A DNA stretch of 64,000 nt from Lewinellaceae bacterium (GCA_020636375.1 JACJXZ010000010.1:124001-188000); one strand, 5' to 3'; shown: positions 17,245-28,194, counted from the first letter of the stretch. The notes: generated by a model not told the origin, from the letters alone. Translations and numbers: made by a program.

Positions 17245-17889
17245 ATGCATCACCTTCACTTGATCCTCACTTTCCTTCTTTTTGCAAGCCTGGCCTCTGC
17301 CCAACCCAACAAGGTAAACGCGTCCGTAGCCCCTGACTCGTTTCAGGTAGAGATTATGGACACGCTCTGGCAGGGCGCCGAATTGGTCGTGCTCGTACAA
17401 GTACGCGATCAGAACTACGCCCTTCAGGTAAAAAAACCGGCCTCGGGCAACATCACCGCTCACGACATCCAGATCGGCGAGCCGGGGCTGCCCGCCTGGG
17501 ACGGGTCGATCAGCTTCGGCACCCTGCTTTTCGATATGGGCAGCGATAAAAGCAAGGACAAGAATGCCGACAAACTGCTGGAAGCTCTTGCCGAAAAAGT
17601 TGTTCAAATCCTGAAAAACGACAATTCCATTAGGGTGGAAGTCCACGGCCACGCTAGCCCTGACGGTGAGGAAGCCGCGAATACACTGCTTTCCATGCGC
17701 CGGGCAAAAACCGTGTACGACAAAATTGTGGCTTACATCGAGCGGAAATATGAAGACGACGTAGACGCCCTGATGAACCTGAACCGGATGCGTTTTCAGT
17801 TTCACGGAGAGACCCGCCCATTGTATCCCGTTACCAGTTCGAAAAACTTCGAAAACCGCCGCGTAGAAATCATTACGGTCAAAAACTAA
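17245..17889 (+). CDS. Secreted OmpA-family peptidoglycan-associated protein
   Basis: A 214-residue exported protein with signal peptide residues 1-19 (ending LASAQ). The N-terminal half is beta-rich and unassigned. The C-terminal half is an OmpA/MotB-like domain starting at GTLLFDMGSDKSKDKNADKL, with HGHASPDGEEAANTLLSMRRAKTVYD as the core and FENRRVEIITV as the last strand. These domains bind the diaminopimelate of peptidoglycan. The expected D and R of the binding site correspond to the HASPDG and NRRVEI segments. It is the first of four consecutive plus-strand genes for secreted proteins. Confidence 0.82.
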   Translation: MHHLHLILTFLLFASLASAQPNKVNASVAPDSFQVEIMDTLWQGAELVVLVQVRDQNYALQVKKPASGNITAHDIQIGEPGLPAWDGSISFGTLLFDMGSDKSKDKNADKLLEALAEKVVQILKNDNSIRVEVHGHASPDGEEAANTLLSMRRAKTVYDKIVAYIERKYEDDVDALMNLNRMRFQFHGETRPLYPVTSSKNFENRRVEIITVKN

Positions 17890-17942
17890 ACAACCAGGGC
17901 GCAGGCCGGCCTCGCCCGCCTGCGCCCCAACATCTACAAATC

Positions 17943-18785
17943 ATGAAAAAATACACGATACTCTGTTTTTTGGCATTGGTTCTGAACGCCACCCTCCCCG
18001 CCCAAAACGCCCCCGCCCTCCCCAACCTCGACGGCTGGTGGGTAGTGGTCGGCATCCAGAAGGACGACATCGGGGTCGCCACCACCTGGATGTCCGAATG
18101 GTTAGTCAAAGGCGGTAGCCTGACAGCCGCTTACAAAGGCATGCTTGCCCAAGCATCTATGAGCAACCCCAACTGGCAGATCCGTAATTTCCGCTCGGGC
18201 GGAGGTACGGTGTACTTTGAGATACTCCAGAACATATCGGGAACGCAATCGCAACTCAACATCACCCTGACCGAAATGGACGGCAACGCCATCAGGGGCC
18301 AATACACCCGCCTCGACGATTACAGCGGCATCTACCGCCAGCAGTACCGGGGGGCCATCGAACTGCGCAAAATTGAAATGAATGTCGATCCAGCTTTGGC
18401 TGCTCAGCTGCCTGGTACATGGAAGAACAATGGCTTTCAGAGCTTCGATATAGCCCCCGAGTCAACAACTTTCAACGAGTTGTTATCCATCGAGCGTACA
18501 AAAGAGGGCGGAATACTCCTCAAAAACAAAGGCCGGGACGCAAATAATATTGAAACCAACTCTGAATTCTTGCTCATTTACCTACGGCAAGCGGGCAGCC
18601 AGATCAAAATGGTGATTTACAGTCCCAAGGGTGAATGCATGAACCCCGGCTGCGGCTACCTGGCCGAGTACACCTTCACCGGCAGCCCCTCCGCCGGGTT
18701 GATGCAGGGAAGATGGGAAGGCGTTTTTGCCAATCAACTCATCTTCCGTGGACAGGGGACCAGTACATATCAAAAGCTTCCTTAA
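17943..18785 (+). CDS. Secreted protein, two lipocalin-like halves, function unknown
   Basis: A 280-residue exported protein with signal peptide to about residue 20 (ending LPAQ). Two sections each open with a tryptophan-glycine or proline-glycine strand typical of small beta-barrel lipocalin-like folds: NLDGWWVVVGIQ at about 30 and LPGTWKNNG at about 157. A CMNPGCG cysteine pair lies near residue 225. I recognise no catalytic motif. It lies between the OmpA-like gene and the Sel1 gene with short spacers, in the same orientation, which suggests a shared transcript. Confidence 0.6.
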   Translation: MKKYTILCFLALVLNATLPAQNAPALPNLDGWWVVVGIQKDDIGVATTWMSEWLVKGGSLTAAYKGMLAQASMSNPNWQIRNFRSGGGTVYFEILQNISGTQSQLNITLTEMDGNAIRGQYTRLDDYSGIYRQQYRGAIELRKIEMNVDPALAAQLPGTWKNNGFQSFDIAPESTTFNELLSIERTKEGGILLKNKGRDANNIETNSEFLLIYLRQAGSQIKMVIYSPKGECMNPGCGYLAEYTFTGSPSAGLMQGRWEGVFANQLIFRGQGTSTYQKLP

Positions 18786-18856
18786 CCAGCGGGCTTCATC
18801 CGCGCATTTTGCGGCTCAACATGTATTTCCATCACCACTCATTATCAACATCCATC

Positions 18857-19891
18857 ATGAAATTCACCATCACACTCTTCCTTTCGCTGGCGCTGGTATG
18901 CCAGGCCGCCGGACAACGGCAACAGCCAGCTCATACGCCTAATACCTCGGACGACCGCCGTGCATTGGAGATAAATGCCCAAAAGGGCAATGCGGGTGCA
19001 CAGTATACGCTTGGCGCTGTTTATCACGACGAAGGAAACTTTCAAAAAGCCTATTACTGGCTTAGAAAAAGTGCGGATCAGGGACATAGCTATGCGCAAT
19101 ATGGACTAGGCCTTATGTATTACCACGGGCATGGAGTTGAAGTTGATTTTTCCAAATCCGCAGAATGGTTTAAAAAAAGTGCCCTGCAAGGATATGATGA
19201 ATCACAGTATATACTTGGATTGTGTTATACCGAAGGCCGTGGGCTACCAATAAATTATCAACAGGCTTTTTATTGGTTTAAGAAAAGTGCAGATCAAAAC
19301 AATGAGAAATCACAATACAATCTGGGCTATTTATACCTACACGGTAAGGGGGTGCCTGCCAGTGCGCAACAGGCCCTTTATTGGTTTAAAAAGAGTGCGG
19401 AAAATGGATTTCACCTAGCTCAAAAAGATGTTGCAACCATGTATTTCAAGGGACAGGGCATCCAGTTAGATTACAAGCAAGCCTTTTACTGGTTCTCAAA
19501 AGCGGCGCAGCAGGGTAATGCCGTGGCTCAACATGGCCTTGGGGTTTGCTACATGAGAGGCCTTGGCACAGAAGTGAATAAATACAAAAGCTTGCACTGG
19601 TGGCAGGAGAGTGCAAAGCAGGATTACCCTCCTGCCAAAACGGCCATTGGTAGTATGTATTTTCATGGGGATGGAGTAGTAAAATCCTATTCCGAAGCGC
19701 TTACATGGTACTATGCTGCTGCAAAACAAGGGGATGCTGAAGCACAGTATATGTTGGGATTAATGTATTACGACGGCTTGGGCGTAAAAGCAGATAATTC
19801 CCTGTCCGCTTTTTGGGTGAAAAAAGCGATGGATAACGGCAACGCCGATGCTGCATCTTTCTGGAAAGAAAAAGAACTCTGGAAATATTAA
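18857..19891 (+). CDS. Secreted Sel1-repeat (TPR-like) protein
   Basis: A 344-residue exported protein with signal peptide ending QAAGQ at about residue 20. The rest is a series of about eight to nine Sel1 repeats of 36 residues. Each carries the A-x-x-x-L-G-x-x-Y-x-x-G-x-G pattern with the repeating AFYWFKKSA phrase, which forms antiparallel helix pairs. Sel1 proteins act as scaffolds for protein-protein contacts and can be numerous in Bacteroidota. The start chosen is the ATG at 18857, which immediately precedes the signal peptide. An open frame further upstream overlaps the previous gene and has no signal-like start. AT content rises across the repeats. Confidence 0.88.
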   Translation: MKFTITLFLSLALVCQAAGQRQQPAHTPNTSDDRRALEINAQKGNAGAQYTLGAVYHDEGNFQKAYYWLRKSADQGHSYAQYGLGLMYYHGHGVEVDFSKSAEWFKKSALQGYDESQYILGLCYTEGRGLPINYQQAFYWFKKSADQNNEKSQYNLGYLYLHGKGVPASAQQALYWFKKSAENGFHLAQKDVATMYFKGQGIQLDYKQAFYWFSKAAQQGNAVAQHGLGVCYMRGLGTEVNKYKSLHWWQESAKQDYPPAKTAIGSMYFHGDGVVKSYSEALTWYYAAAKQGDAEAQYMLGLMYYDGLGVKADNSLSAFWVKKAMDNGNADAASFWKEKELWKY

Positions 19892-19934
19892 CCCCAACCA
19901 CGTTCCGACCGGCTCAAATCAAAAAAATTACACC

Positions 19935-20873
19935 ATGAAAAACAGCATACTCATTCCCATCCTTCTTTGCCTCTGCCAAGCCACCTTTGCCCAAAACAGC
20001 TCCTCGTTGGTCGGGCAATGGCAGGCCAAGAGCAGCGAGTTCGGGACTTTCTACATCTTCGACTGGACCATCAAAGCCAATCAGCAATGCACATTCCGCG
20101 CAACGGCCGGCAGCCGGTACACCGAGGTGCAGCGTACCTGGCGCTACGCCGCACCCCACATCACGCTGCTCGACAACGGCAAGCAGGCCTTCAAAGGCAG
20201 CATCGAATGGCTCAGCAAGGATCAGTTCTTGCTCACCATCATCGACGACGGCAATCCCCAAAACCAGGGTGTGCAGCGGCTTTACATCCGGCAGCAGGAA
20301 CAGGTGCCGGCAAAAGAACAGGGCGCCATGCCTACGCAAATCTCCCCCTCCGGCTCCACCTGCTACGCCTGTTATGGTACCGGCAAGGCGGATTGCAGCA
20401 GTTGCGGCGGAGCAGGCGGCTATTACGACCGGGTACCTTACCAGCGGTACAATCCCACCACGGGTTACTACGATACGGATTACCGCGACGAGTGGCGACA
20501 CTGCACCGCGATGGGCTGCGATGGGGGTAAAGTGAAGTGTACGTCCTGCAAGCACCGCGATGTCCCCCAGAGTGCTACCTACGGCCCCGTGCCTGCGCCG
20601 GAGGGCTTGATCGGCCGCTGGAAATCGGGCGGGAGCGTTTATCACTTCCAGGCGCAGGTGGGCATGGAAGGCCGGCACCTCACCATTGAGGAAGGGCATA
20701 CCAAAATGCACGGCTATTGGGTCATCGAGGATGGTTTTCTGAAAATCCGCCTCTTTCTCGGGGGAGACAGCCAGTGGAAAAAATATCGCTTTGGCGCTTT
20801 CGACCGCAACAACATCCAGCTCATCGAAGAAGGCGGTTACCAGCGGTTGCAGTTGCAGCGATTGAAGGAGTAA
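19935..20873 (+). CDS. Secreted protein with DnaJ-type cysteine motifs
   Basis: A 312-residue exported protein (signal peptide ending ATFAQ at about residue 19). Two similar beta-rich sections flank a cysteine-rich centre: LVGQWQAKSSEFGTFY near the N-terminus and LIGRWKSGGSVYHF in the C-terminal part. The centre contains CYACYGTG, CSSCGGAGG, CTAMGCDGG and CTSCKH, which resemble the CxxCxGxG zinc modules of DnaJ. That module is normally cytoplasmic, so its presence behind a signal peptide is unusual. The outer sections look lipocalin-like, similar to the protein two genes upstream. It ends the four-gene secreted run, and a palindromic element follows. Confidence 0.7.
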   Translation: MKNSILIPILLCLCQATFAQNSSSLVGQWQAKSSEFGTFYIFDWTIKANQQCTFRATAGSRYTEVQRTWRYAAPHITLLDNGKQAFKGSIEWLSKDQFLLTIIDDGNPQNQGVQRLYIRQQEQVPAKEQGAMPTQISPSGSTCYACYGTGKADCSSCGGAGGYYDRVPYQRYNPTTGYYDTDYRDEWRHCTAMGCDGGKVKCTSCKHRDVPQSATYGPVPAPEGLIGRWKSGGSVYHFQAQVGMEGRHLTIEEGHTKMHGYWVIEDGFLKIRLFLGGDSQWKKYRFGAFDRNNIQLIEEGGYQRLQLQRLKE

Positions 20874-20917
20874 AAACAGGTGGGCAAGTGATAACCTTTC
20901 CGCTTGCCCCGGCTCTG

Positions 20918-21088
20918 TTAAGCGACGTGCGATCAATAACTGTCAGATTTCCTAGGAGCGCTTTTGGCTTTACCCTTCGTTAAAGAACCGCCTTCCTTAG
21001 CTACGGCTAAGGTCGGGAACCTTTGCCTCGGTTAAAGCCAAAATCACTAACCTACTAAACCCGACACTTATTAATCTCACGTCGCTAA
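20918..21088. repeat. Palindromic intergenic element
   Basis: Outer arms 20921-20946 and 21061-21086 pair at 22 of 26 positions (AGCGACGTG outermost). An inner pair is formed by CTTTTGGCTTTA near 20961 and its complement near 21031, and a small central hairpin is built on CCTTAGC / GCTAAGG. There is no reading frame of note. It could fold into one long cruciform or RNA hairpin after the cysteine-motif gene. Confidence 0.7.
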
Positions 21089-21202
21089 TATGTTTTCAAC
21101 ATGCTCGATTCAGGTGGCTGACCCGCGACCAACGGCATGTCTTTGCTCAACTATACTGACGCACGGCTGGTTTTGTCGACTACAGGACCGGCCGGGTCAG
21201 CA

Positions 21203-21255
21203 TATACTGACCTCGCTGGTTTTTGTAAAGCAAAAACCAAGCGTACGTCAGTATA
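21203..21255. repeat. Hairpin with TATACTGAC arms
   Basis: TATACTGACCTCGCTGGTTT (from 21203) pairs with the complementary arm ending CGTCAGTATA at 21255, with a short loop around 21226-21230. A partial direct copy of the left arm, TATACTGACGCACGGCTGGT, lies about 50 bases upstream. It is probably a second small repeat or a terminator for the minus-strand SWIM gene. Nothing else is seen between 21256 and 21401. Confidence 0.55.
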
Positions 21256-21401
21256 AAAAAATCCTTTCCATCATGAAGTATTGGTTACTCCTTACCTTTT
21301 ATCTCCTCCGCCAGTGGGGCATGGAAGTATGCTGCGCAGAAAACCACAGCAGGTCTGCCATCATCCTCGAACGCAGCAAGTCCAAAGGGCTTTCTTTTGC
21401 C

Positions 21402-23148
21402 TCACCCTCTCCCCCTCAACACCCATCCCAACTCCTCCCGCATCGCCGACCGGCGCGGGTATTGCTGGATGAGCGATGCAGCCAGCTCATCGATGGCGGC
21501 ATGGCTGCCCTCGATGTCCTGTTTTACCTTTTTCATCAGCGCGGCGAGATTTTGGTATTGGCTTCTGTTGCTGGCCTTGTCGGCCATCAGTTCCAGTAGC
21601 TTTAAGTAAAGCGCCAGCATTTCTTTCGGGTATCTGCCGGCCAGATGGGGACGCACCAGGGCCAGGGTGTGTTCGCTGGGATCCGGCGGTATGAGATGCA
21701 GTAGCCTTTCCCATTGCTGCTCTGCGATATAAATGGGCGCCAGACTGTTGAACAGCGCGTTTTCCAGGCTATCCCATGCGAATTTCCGGGGTTTGGCGGT
21801 TTCTTCGGCAATGACGGACTGGATGTGCTGCCCGATGACTTCCGGCCATTCCTCCGGAGAGAAGGAGGACTTCCATTTCTGGTAAAACTCGGGGCTCATC
21901 CCCCTGATAAAAGCGAATCTTTTGGCAAAAAACCGGAAGGTATCGAGGTCGTCCTCCAGTTGCGCGATACGGAGCAGCACCTCTTCCCATTGGCGCACCG
22001 TGCCGGGGTGTCCTTTGCTTTCCGCAATCTCGATGCCTCCGGCTATGAGTTGTTTGGCCCGGAGGTAGTCTTTCCGGGCAATGGCCTCTTCCACCATTTC
22101 GAGCCGCACCTCCACGATGTCCATGCTGGCGGCGATGAGTTGCCCGGCTTCCTGTTCGCGGCCCATGGCCTGCAGGAAGCGGATCTTCTGTTTTTTGAGC
22201 GCTTCTCTGGTATATTCGCGGTAAGTGCCGGTGGCGGCTCTGGATTCCAGGAGCTTGTCGAGCAAGCGCAGAAAGCGTTCGGGATTCACGTGCGGGGCGA
22301 GGGATTCGGCCACAGCCAGCATTTCGTAGCCGTAGTCGCCGTAGTCGAACCAGATTGCATCCAGCAATTGCTTTTCCAGCCAGGAAAAAATCTGGTCCAT
22401 CACCCCGGGAGTTGCCGCCTTGTTATTGGCGATGTCCTGGAAAATCTGGATGCCATCTTGAATGATGCCGCCAATATTTCCGGCGGAATCGTCGCATGCT
22501 TGCTGTACTGTCATCACTTCCAGGCACACACTACCTGCGCGATACGATGGTATACTCGCGGAAGTTCTTCCTGGCTATGGCATGACCGGCGGTATCCAAT
22601 ACCGGCATCATAGCTTTGGAGAAGGCGAAGGTGCCCCGGTAGTCCATAAAGCCCCGGTCGGAATGCTTTCTACCAGTTGCCGCACCATTTCCCGATACTT
22701 TTTCTCCACGTCCATCTGCGGGTCCTTGTCGGAAAAGAACAGCATAAACTGCTCGCCGAACTCCCGGTCCTGCGCTTTCTGGCGCCGGATAAATTCGCGC
22801 AGCTCTTCGATGTCGAGCTGGAGCAGGATGTCCTCAAAGCTCATCTTGCCGGCTGTGGTTTTACCTTTTCTGGCTTTTGCCGGCGCCGCTTCGCGCAGGG
22901 CGTACAGCACGGCTACGACGTGTTTGCAGACTGGTACCGCCGTCGTAGGGGCAATCGCAGCTCCAGGACTTCACCTCTTTGCTTACCGTTATGGCTACCT
23001 CGTAGTCTTCGCTGCCGGATACCACCGCTTCCCATTGGTACTTTGTGGTTTCCTCCAGGCGCTCCACGGCGCGCTCGTTGAAATAGGCCAGGCCGCGTAC
23101 CAGGATTTTTGCCGGCACAAAGGGATTCGAAATTGTCGAGGAGAACAT
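21402..23148 (-). pseudogene. SWIM zinc-finger protein, interrupted by frameshifts
   Basis: One gene read in three frames. The first part (complement of 22861-23148) begins MFSSTISNPFVPAKILVRGL and contains the first half of a SWIM finger, WSCDCPYDGG. After an extra A at about 22933-22938 (GGTACC where GGTCC restores the frame) the second half, VCKHVVAVLYALREA, continues to about 22640. A base is then missing from a G run near 22650, and an extra A occurs at about 22531-22536. The last 375 codons (complement of 21402-22529) are helical, TPR-like. SWIM domains (CxCx-n-CxH) bind zinc and DNA or protein. With the three lesions repaired it reads through, at about 580 residues. It is divergent from the RecQ fusion, 135 bases apart. 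Confidence 0.75.
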
Positions 23149-23283
23149 GTTTTTTTTTAAAGCGAATATAAATCTTTCAAGCCTTCTGAAAGCGGAGAGT
23201 TGCTGCTTCCCCAGTTTTTCGCTCTAAATAAAGCGGAACTCGAAGCGCCTTTGTAGCTTTGTAGGAAACGGAATGGAACCGGT

Positions 23284-26200
23284 ATGCCCTCCATAGCCTT
23301 TTTTCGATACGGAAACCACTACGCAACGGCAAAAAGTCTTCGACATCGGCGGCTGCCTGGACGATGGTAAACAGTTTCACGATGCTTCGCTCGAGGGATT
23401 CGCATTGTTTCTTCGGGGAGCGGATTTTGTTTGCGGGCACAACATTTTTCAGCACGATCTGAAATTCGTCCGCCCGGCGCTTGCTGCGGCGGGCATTCCG
23501 CTCGAAAACGCCATTGATACCTTGCCGTGGTCGCCCCTGCTTTTTCTCAGAAACCCTACCATGCCCTGGTCAAGGATGACAAGCTCCAAACCGATGCCAT
23601 CAACAACCCGCTCAACGACGCCCTGAAAGCGCGGGACCTGTTTCACGACGAAGTGACGGCATTTTCGCGCCTCGATCCCACTATGAAAATGATTTTTTAC
23701 GGTTTGCTTCAGGTACCAGGAGGCGTTTTCCGCCTTTTTAAATTCCTGCGGTTTCAGCCTGAAAATCCGGACGTTACCGCATTGATTTTTAAAAAATTTG
23801 GCGCCGACATTTGTGAAAAGGCAGATGTTGCCCGGTTTGCGGATGAAAACCCCATCGAATTGGCTTACGCTCTGGTATCATCAACTGCCGGAGCCGTTTT
23901 TCCGCGACGCCACCCTGGGTGCTGAGGAATTACCCGGAAATCGAGCGCGTCGTAGCATACCTGCGCAACAAACCCTGCCTGGAGGGCTGCGCGTACTGCG
24001 ACCAACACCTTGACATTTTCAAAGGCTTGAAACAGTTTTTCGGTTTTGAGCGCTACCGAACCTACGGAGGCGAGCCCTTGCAGGAGAAAGCCGTCCGGGC
24101 GGTACTGTCCAGAACCGGTCCCTGTTGGTACCATTTTTCCTACGGGCGGCGGCAAATCCATCACCTTCCAGGTACCCGCCCTGATGAGCGGTACCAAAGT
24201 ATGAAAGCCCTGACGGTCGTTATCTCGCCCCTGCAATCGCTGATGAAAGACCAGGTGGACAATCTGGAACGCGCGGGCATCACCGAGGCACCACCATCAA
24301 CGGTTTGCTCGACCCCATCGAACGCGCCAAATCCTTCGAGCGCGTGGAAGACGGCTCACCGCGCTGCTCTACATCTCGCCCGAGTCCCTGCGTTCCAAAA
24401 CCATCGAACGTTTGCTGCTGGTACCGCAAGATCGCCCGCTTCGTCATTGATGAGGCACACTGCTTCTCCGCCTGTACCAGGATTTCGGGTGGACTACCTC
24501 TACATTGCTGATTTTATCAAAAACCTGCAGGAAAAGAAGAACCTCGCCGACCCCATCCCCGTCTCCTGCTTCACTGCTACCGCGAAACAGAAAGTCATTG
24601 AAGACATTTGCGCCTATTTTCGGGAAAAACTGAACCTTGAACTCGATGTTTTCGGTACCCGCCGCCCGAAGCAACCTGCACTACAAGGTGCTGGAAAGAG
24701 AAGGCGACGAAGACAAATACGACGCCCTGCGAAACCTCCTTAACGACAAAACTGCCCGGTATCGTGTACGTCTCCCGCACGCGAAAAGCAAGCGAACTTT
24801 CCGAGCGGCTGCGGGCAGACGGCTTCAACGCCCGCGCCTTTCACGGCAAAATGGAGGCTACGGAAAAACGGAGAATCAAAATGCCTTCATTGCCGGAATG
24901 GTGCAGGTCATGGTCGCCACCTCGGTACTTTGGCATGGGCGTGGACAAAAAAGATGTATACCTGGTCATCCATTTCGACATTTCCGATTCTTTGAAAACT
25001 ACGTGCAGGAGGCCGGGCGCGCCGGGCGTGACGAAAAATTGAGGCGGAGTGCTACGTGCTGTTCAATGAGGAAGATTTGAGCAAACACTTCATCCTGCTG
25101 AACCAGACCAAACTCAACATCCAGGAGATCAAACAAATCTGGAACGCCATCAAATTCATTACCAAATACCGCACGAGCGTTTCCAATTCGCCCCTCGAGA
25201 TCGCCCGTAAAGCGGGCTGGGACGACAGTGTTTCTGAAATTGAAACCCGCGTAACCACCGCCATTGCCGCACTCGAAGACGCCGGCTACCTGCGCCGCGG
25301 GCAGAACATGCCCCGCATATATGCCAACAGTATCCTATGCAAAACCGCGCAAGAGGCCATTAAAAAATCGAACAATCCGATCGCTTCGAAAATGAGCGCC
25401 AGAAAGTAAACGCTATCCGAATCCTCAAAAACTGTTCTCCAGTAAAAGCAAGGCACAGGTAGCCGACAGTGAAGCCGCCGAATCGCGCATTGATTATATC
25501 AGCGACCATCTGGGCATCGTCAGAGAAGAGGTCATCCAAATCATCAACCTGCTGCGGGAAGAAAAAATCCTCGCCGACGCCAAAGACCTGACGGCGTTCA
25601 TCAAACGCGGTGAACAAAAAACCGCTCGCTTGCCATCCTGGAAACGTTCTATCAAATCGAACAGTTTTGCTCACTCAATTGGACGAGGCCGAACGGGACT
25701 TTTCGCTCAAAGCCCTCAATGAAGCCGCCGAAGCCGCAGGCTGCGCCGGCGTTTCGCCGCAACGACTCAAAACGATACTGAACTTTTGGGTATAAAACAC
25801 TGGATAAAACGCGCGCCCCGCGATTTTGCGAACCAAATTATCGTAGTGCAAGCCAAGGATTCGCCCCGGAATTTGCGTGAAAAATTGATAAACGGTACGA
25901 ACTGGCGCGTTCAGTAGTGAGTTTTTATATCAAAAAAAACAAACCACCACTGCCGGAAACGGGCAGGCAGAGGAAGTACTGGTAGAATTTTCCGTGCTGG
26001 AATTAAAAGAAAATTTCGAGCAGTACCAGCCGGCTTGTTTCAACAGAAAACCACATCGGAGGCAGTCGAAGATGCGCTTTTTACCTGTCCAGAATCGAGG
26101 TACCTGAAAATTGAAGGCGGTTTTTGGTCGTTTACAACCGCTTGAACATCGTCCGTTTGGAAGAAAACAACAAAATCCAATACAAAAACGAGGATTATCA

Positions 26201-28084
26201 AAAACTCAATCAGTTCTACGAAAACAAAGTGCAACAAATCCACATCGTCGGAGAATATGCAAAAAAATGGTGCGACGACTATGTGGGCGCGCTGCGCTTT
26301 GTGGACGATTATTATTTTCAGTTGAACTACTCCTCTTTTTGGGAAGGTATTTCCCCGGAACCCGCAGCGCGGAAATCAGGCGAAACATTACGCCTGCCAA
26401 ATACCGGCAATTATTCGAAACCCTCTCCGAGGCGCAGCGCCAGATCATCGACGACAAACACAGCGCGCACCTTGTCGTCGTATTGCCGGTAAGGCAGCGG
26501 CAAAACCAGGGTATTGACCCACAAACTCGCCGCGCTCCTGCTCATGGAAGATGTGAAACACGAGCAGTTGTTAATGCTCACCTTTTCGCGGTCAGCGGCA
26601 ACGGAGTTTAAAAACGCCTGATGGCGCTCATCGGCAATGCAGCCCATTTTGTGGAAATCAAAACCTTTCATTCCTATTGTTTCGACCTTTTGGGTACGCG
26701 TTGGCAGCCTTGAAAAATCGGATAGCATCCTTCAGGACACCGTAGAGAAAATCCGAAATGGCGAAATCGAACCCAACCGAATCACCAAAACGGTGCTGGT
26801 CATTGACGAAGCACAGGGATATGAACGCCGATGAGTTTGCATTGGTCAACATTTTAATGGAAAAAAATGAGGGCTTGCGCGTGATTGCCGTGGGCGACGA
26901 TGACCAAAACATATTCGCGTTTCGAGGCGCCGATTCCCGCTTTTTGACTGAACTCATCGAACGCCGGCAGGCTGTGAAATATGAACTAACGGTCAATTTC
27001 CGAAGCTGCCCTCAAATCGTCGCCTTTGCCAATGCCTTTGCCAAAACAATTTCCAAAAGGCTGAAAACCGATGACATCATTCCGCATCATACAACGGTAA
27101 GTACCATTTGAAATTGGTATCCTACCAAAGCAGGCATCTCATTGAACCCCTGGTACGCGACTTGCTCGCCGCCGATTTGAGCGGTACGGTACCTGCGTGC
27201 TGGTAAAACCAACGAAGAGGCTGCTCAAATCACCGGTATGCTGCTACAGCACGGCATACCGCCAAACTTATCCAAAGCAACGATGGCTTCCCACTTCAAA
27301 ACCTGTTGGAAGTACGGATTTCATGGATGCATTGGCACCCCACTCAGTCACCATCGCACCGGAAGATTGGGAAAATGCCAAACGCGCAGTGTATGATAAA
27401 TTCAGGTTCAGCCCGAAATTCGAAATCGTGCTTAATTTAGTTAAGGACTTTCAGGAGATCAACCCGAAAACCAAGTATACATCTGATTTTCAATCATTCG
27501 TAAGAGAATCGAAAATCGAGGATTTCTATCGGCAAGAGAGCGATACGATATTTGTTTCGACGATACATAAGGCCAAAGGCCGTGAGTTTGACCATGTTTT
27601 CCTGATGCTCGACGGCTTCAACGCTGACTCCGACGAGGCCAGGCGCCAGATATACGTCGCCCTCACCCGCGCCAAAAGCCGTTTGGCGATACATACCAAC
27701 GGGCGTTTTCCCCATCACATCCATTTACCGGACGTACAACGCGTTGAAAATACCGGGGCCTGGCTACCGCCGCCAAAAATTGCCGTCCAACTCACGCTCA
27801 AAGACATTTACCTCGGCTATTTTGCCTTCGTTCAACACCGCGTGGAGGCCCTGATGAGCGGACAAGATCTGCTCATTCAGGCCGAAGGCCTGGCGGATCA
27901 AAACGGAAACCTGGTTTTGAAATTTTCCAAAAAGTTTCACAAGCAACTCCTTGCCCACCGCGCTGCAGGATACGTGCTGGCTGAAGCGCGGGTCAATTTC
28001 ATCGTGTATTGGACGGACCAGGAACAAGCGCAGGAGTTCAAGGTGGTGTTGCCGGAGTTGGTTTTTGAAATGGGGCGGGAATGA
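23284..28084 (+). pseudogene. DnaQ exonuclease-RecQ-UvrD fusion helicase, many frameshifts
   Basis: With frames restored the gene encodes about 1,600 residues. It starts at ATG 23284, with a 3'-5' exonuclease motif FFDTET, then FVCGHNIFQHDLKF. The SF2 RecQ helicase has PTGGGKSITFQ (about 24130-24170), VIDEAHCFSA (about 24440-24475), SCFTATAKQK, IVYVSRTRKASELSERL, GMGVDKKDV and QEAGRAGRDEKL, followed by the zinc/winged-helix part (25056-25800). A UvrD/Rep SF1 helicase has VGDDDQNIFAFRGAD (about 26890), VNFRSCPQIVAF, TIHKAKGREFDHVF and RQIYVALTRAKSRLA (about 27650). More than twenty one-base indels interrupt it, but the protein between them looks well conserved. The last part (27320-28084) is clean. 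Such exonuclease-RecQ-UvrD fusions are known from Bacteroidota as long RecQ family helicases. Confidence 0.82.
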
Positions 28085-28194
28085 ATGCCTGTTGTGTGTG
28101 TCCCGTCCTGAAAACAGTTACCGGTGCCCCGCCTTACCCCCGACAAATACGCCCCGTGCACCGTTCTGTGAAAGGCCGCGGTCGTCGCCTCCCT

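Noticed and set aside
21271..21400. Short plus-strand frame starting MKYWLLLTFYLL
   Set aside because: It has a signal-like start, but the rest overlaps the SWIM gene antisense and has no recognisable mature domain.
23284..28084. Programmed frameshifting as the explanation for the RecQ fusion
   Set aside because: More than twenty shifts in both directions, many not at slippery runs, cannot be translated productively. Sequence error or decay is far more likely.
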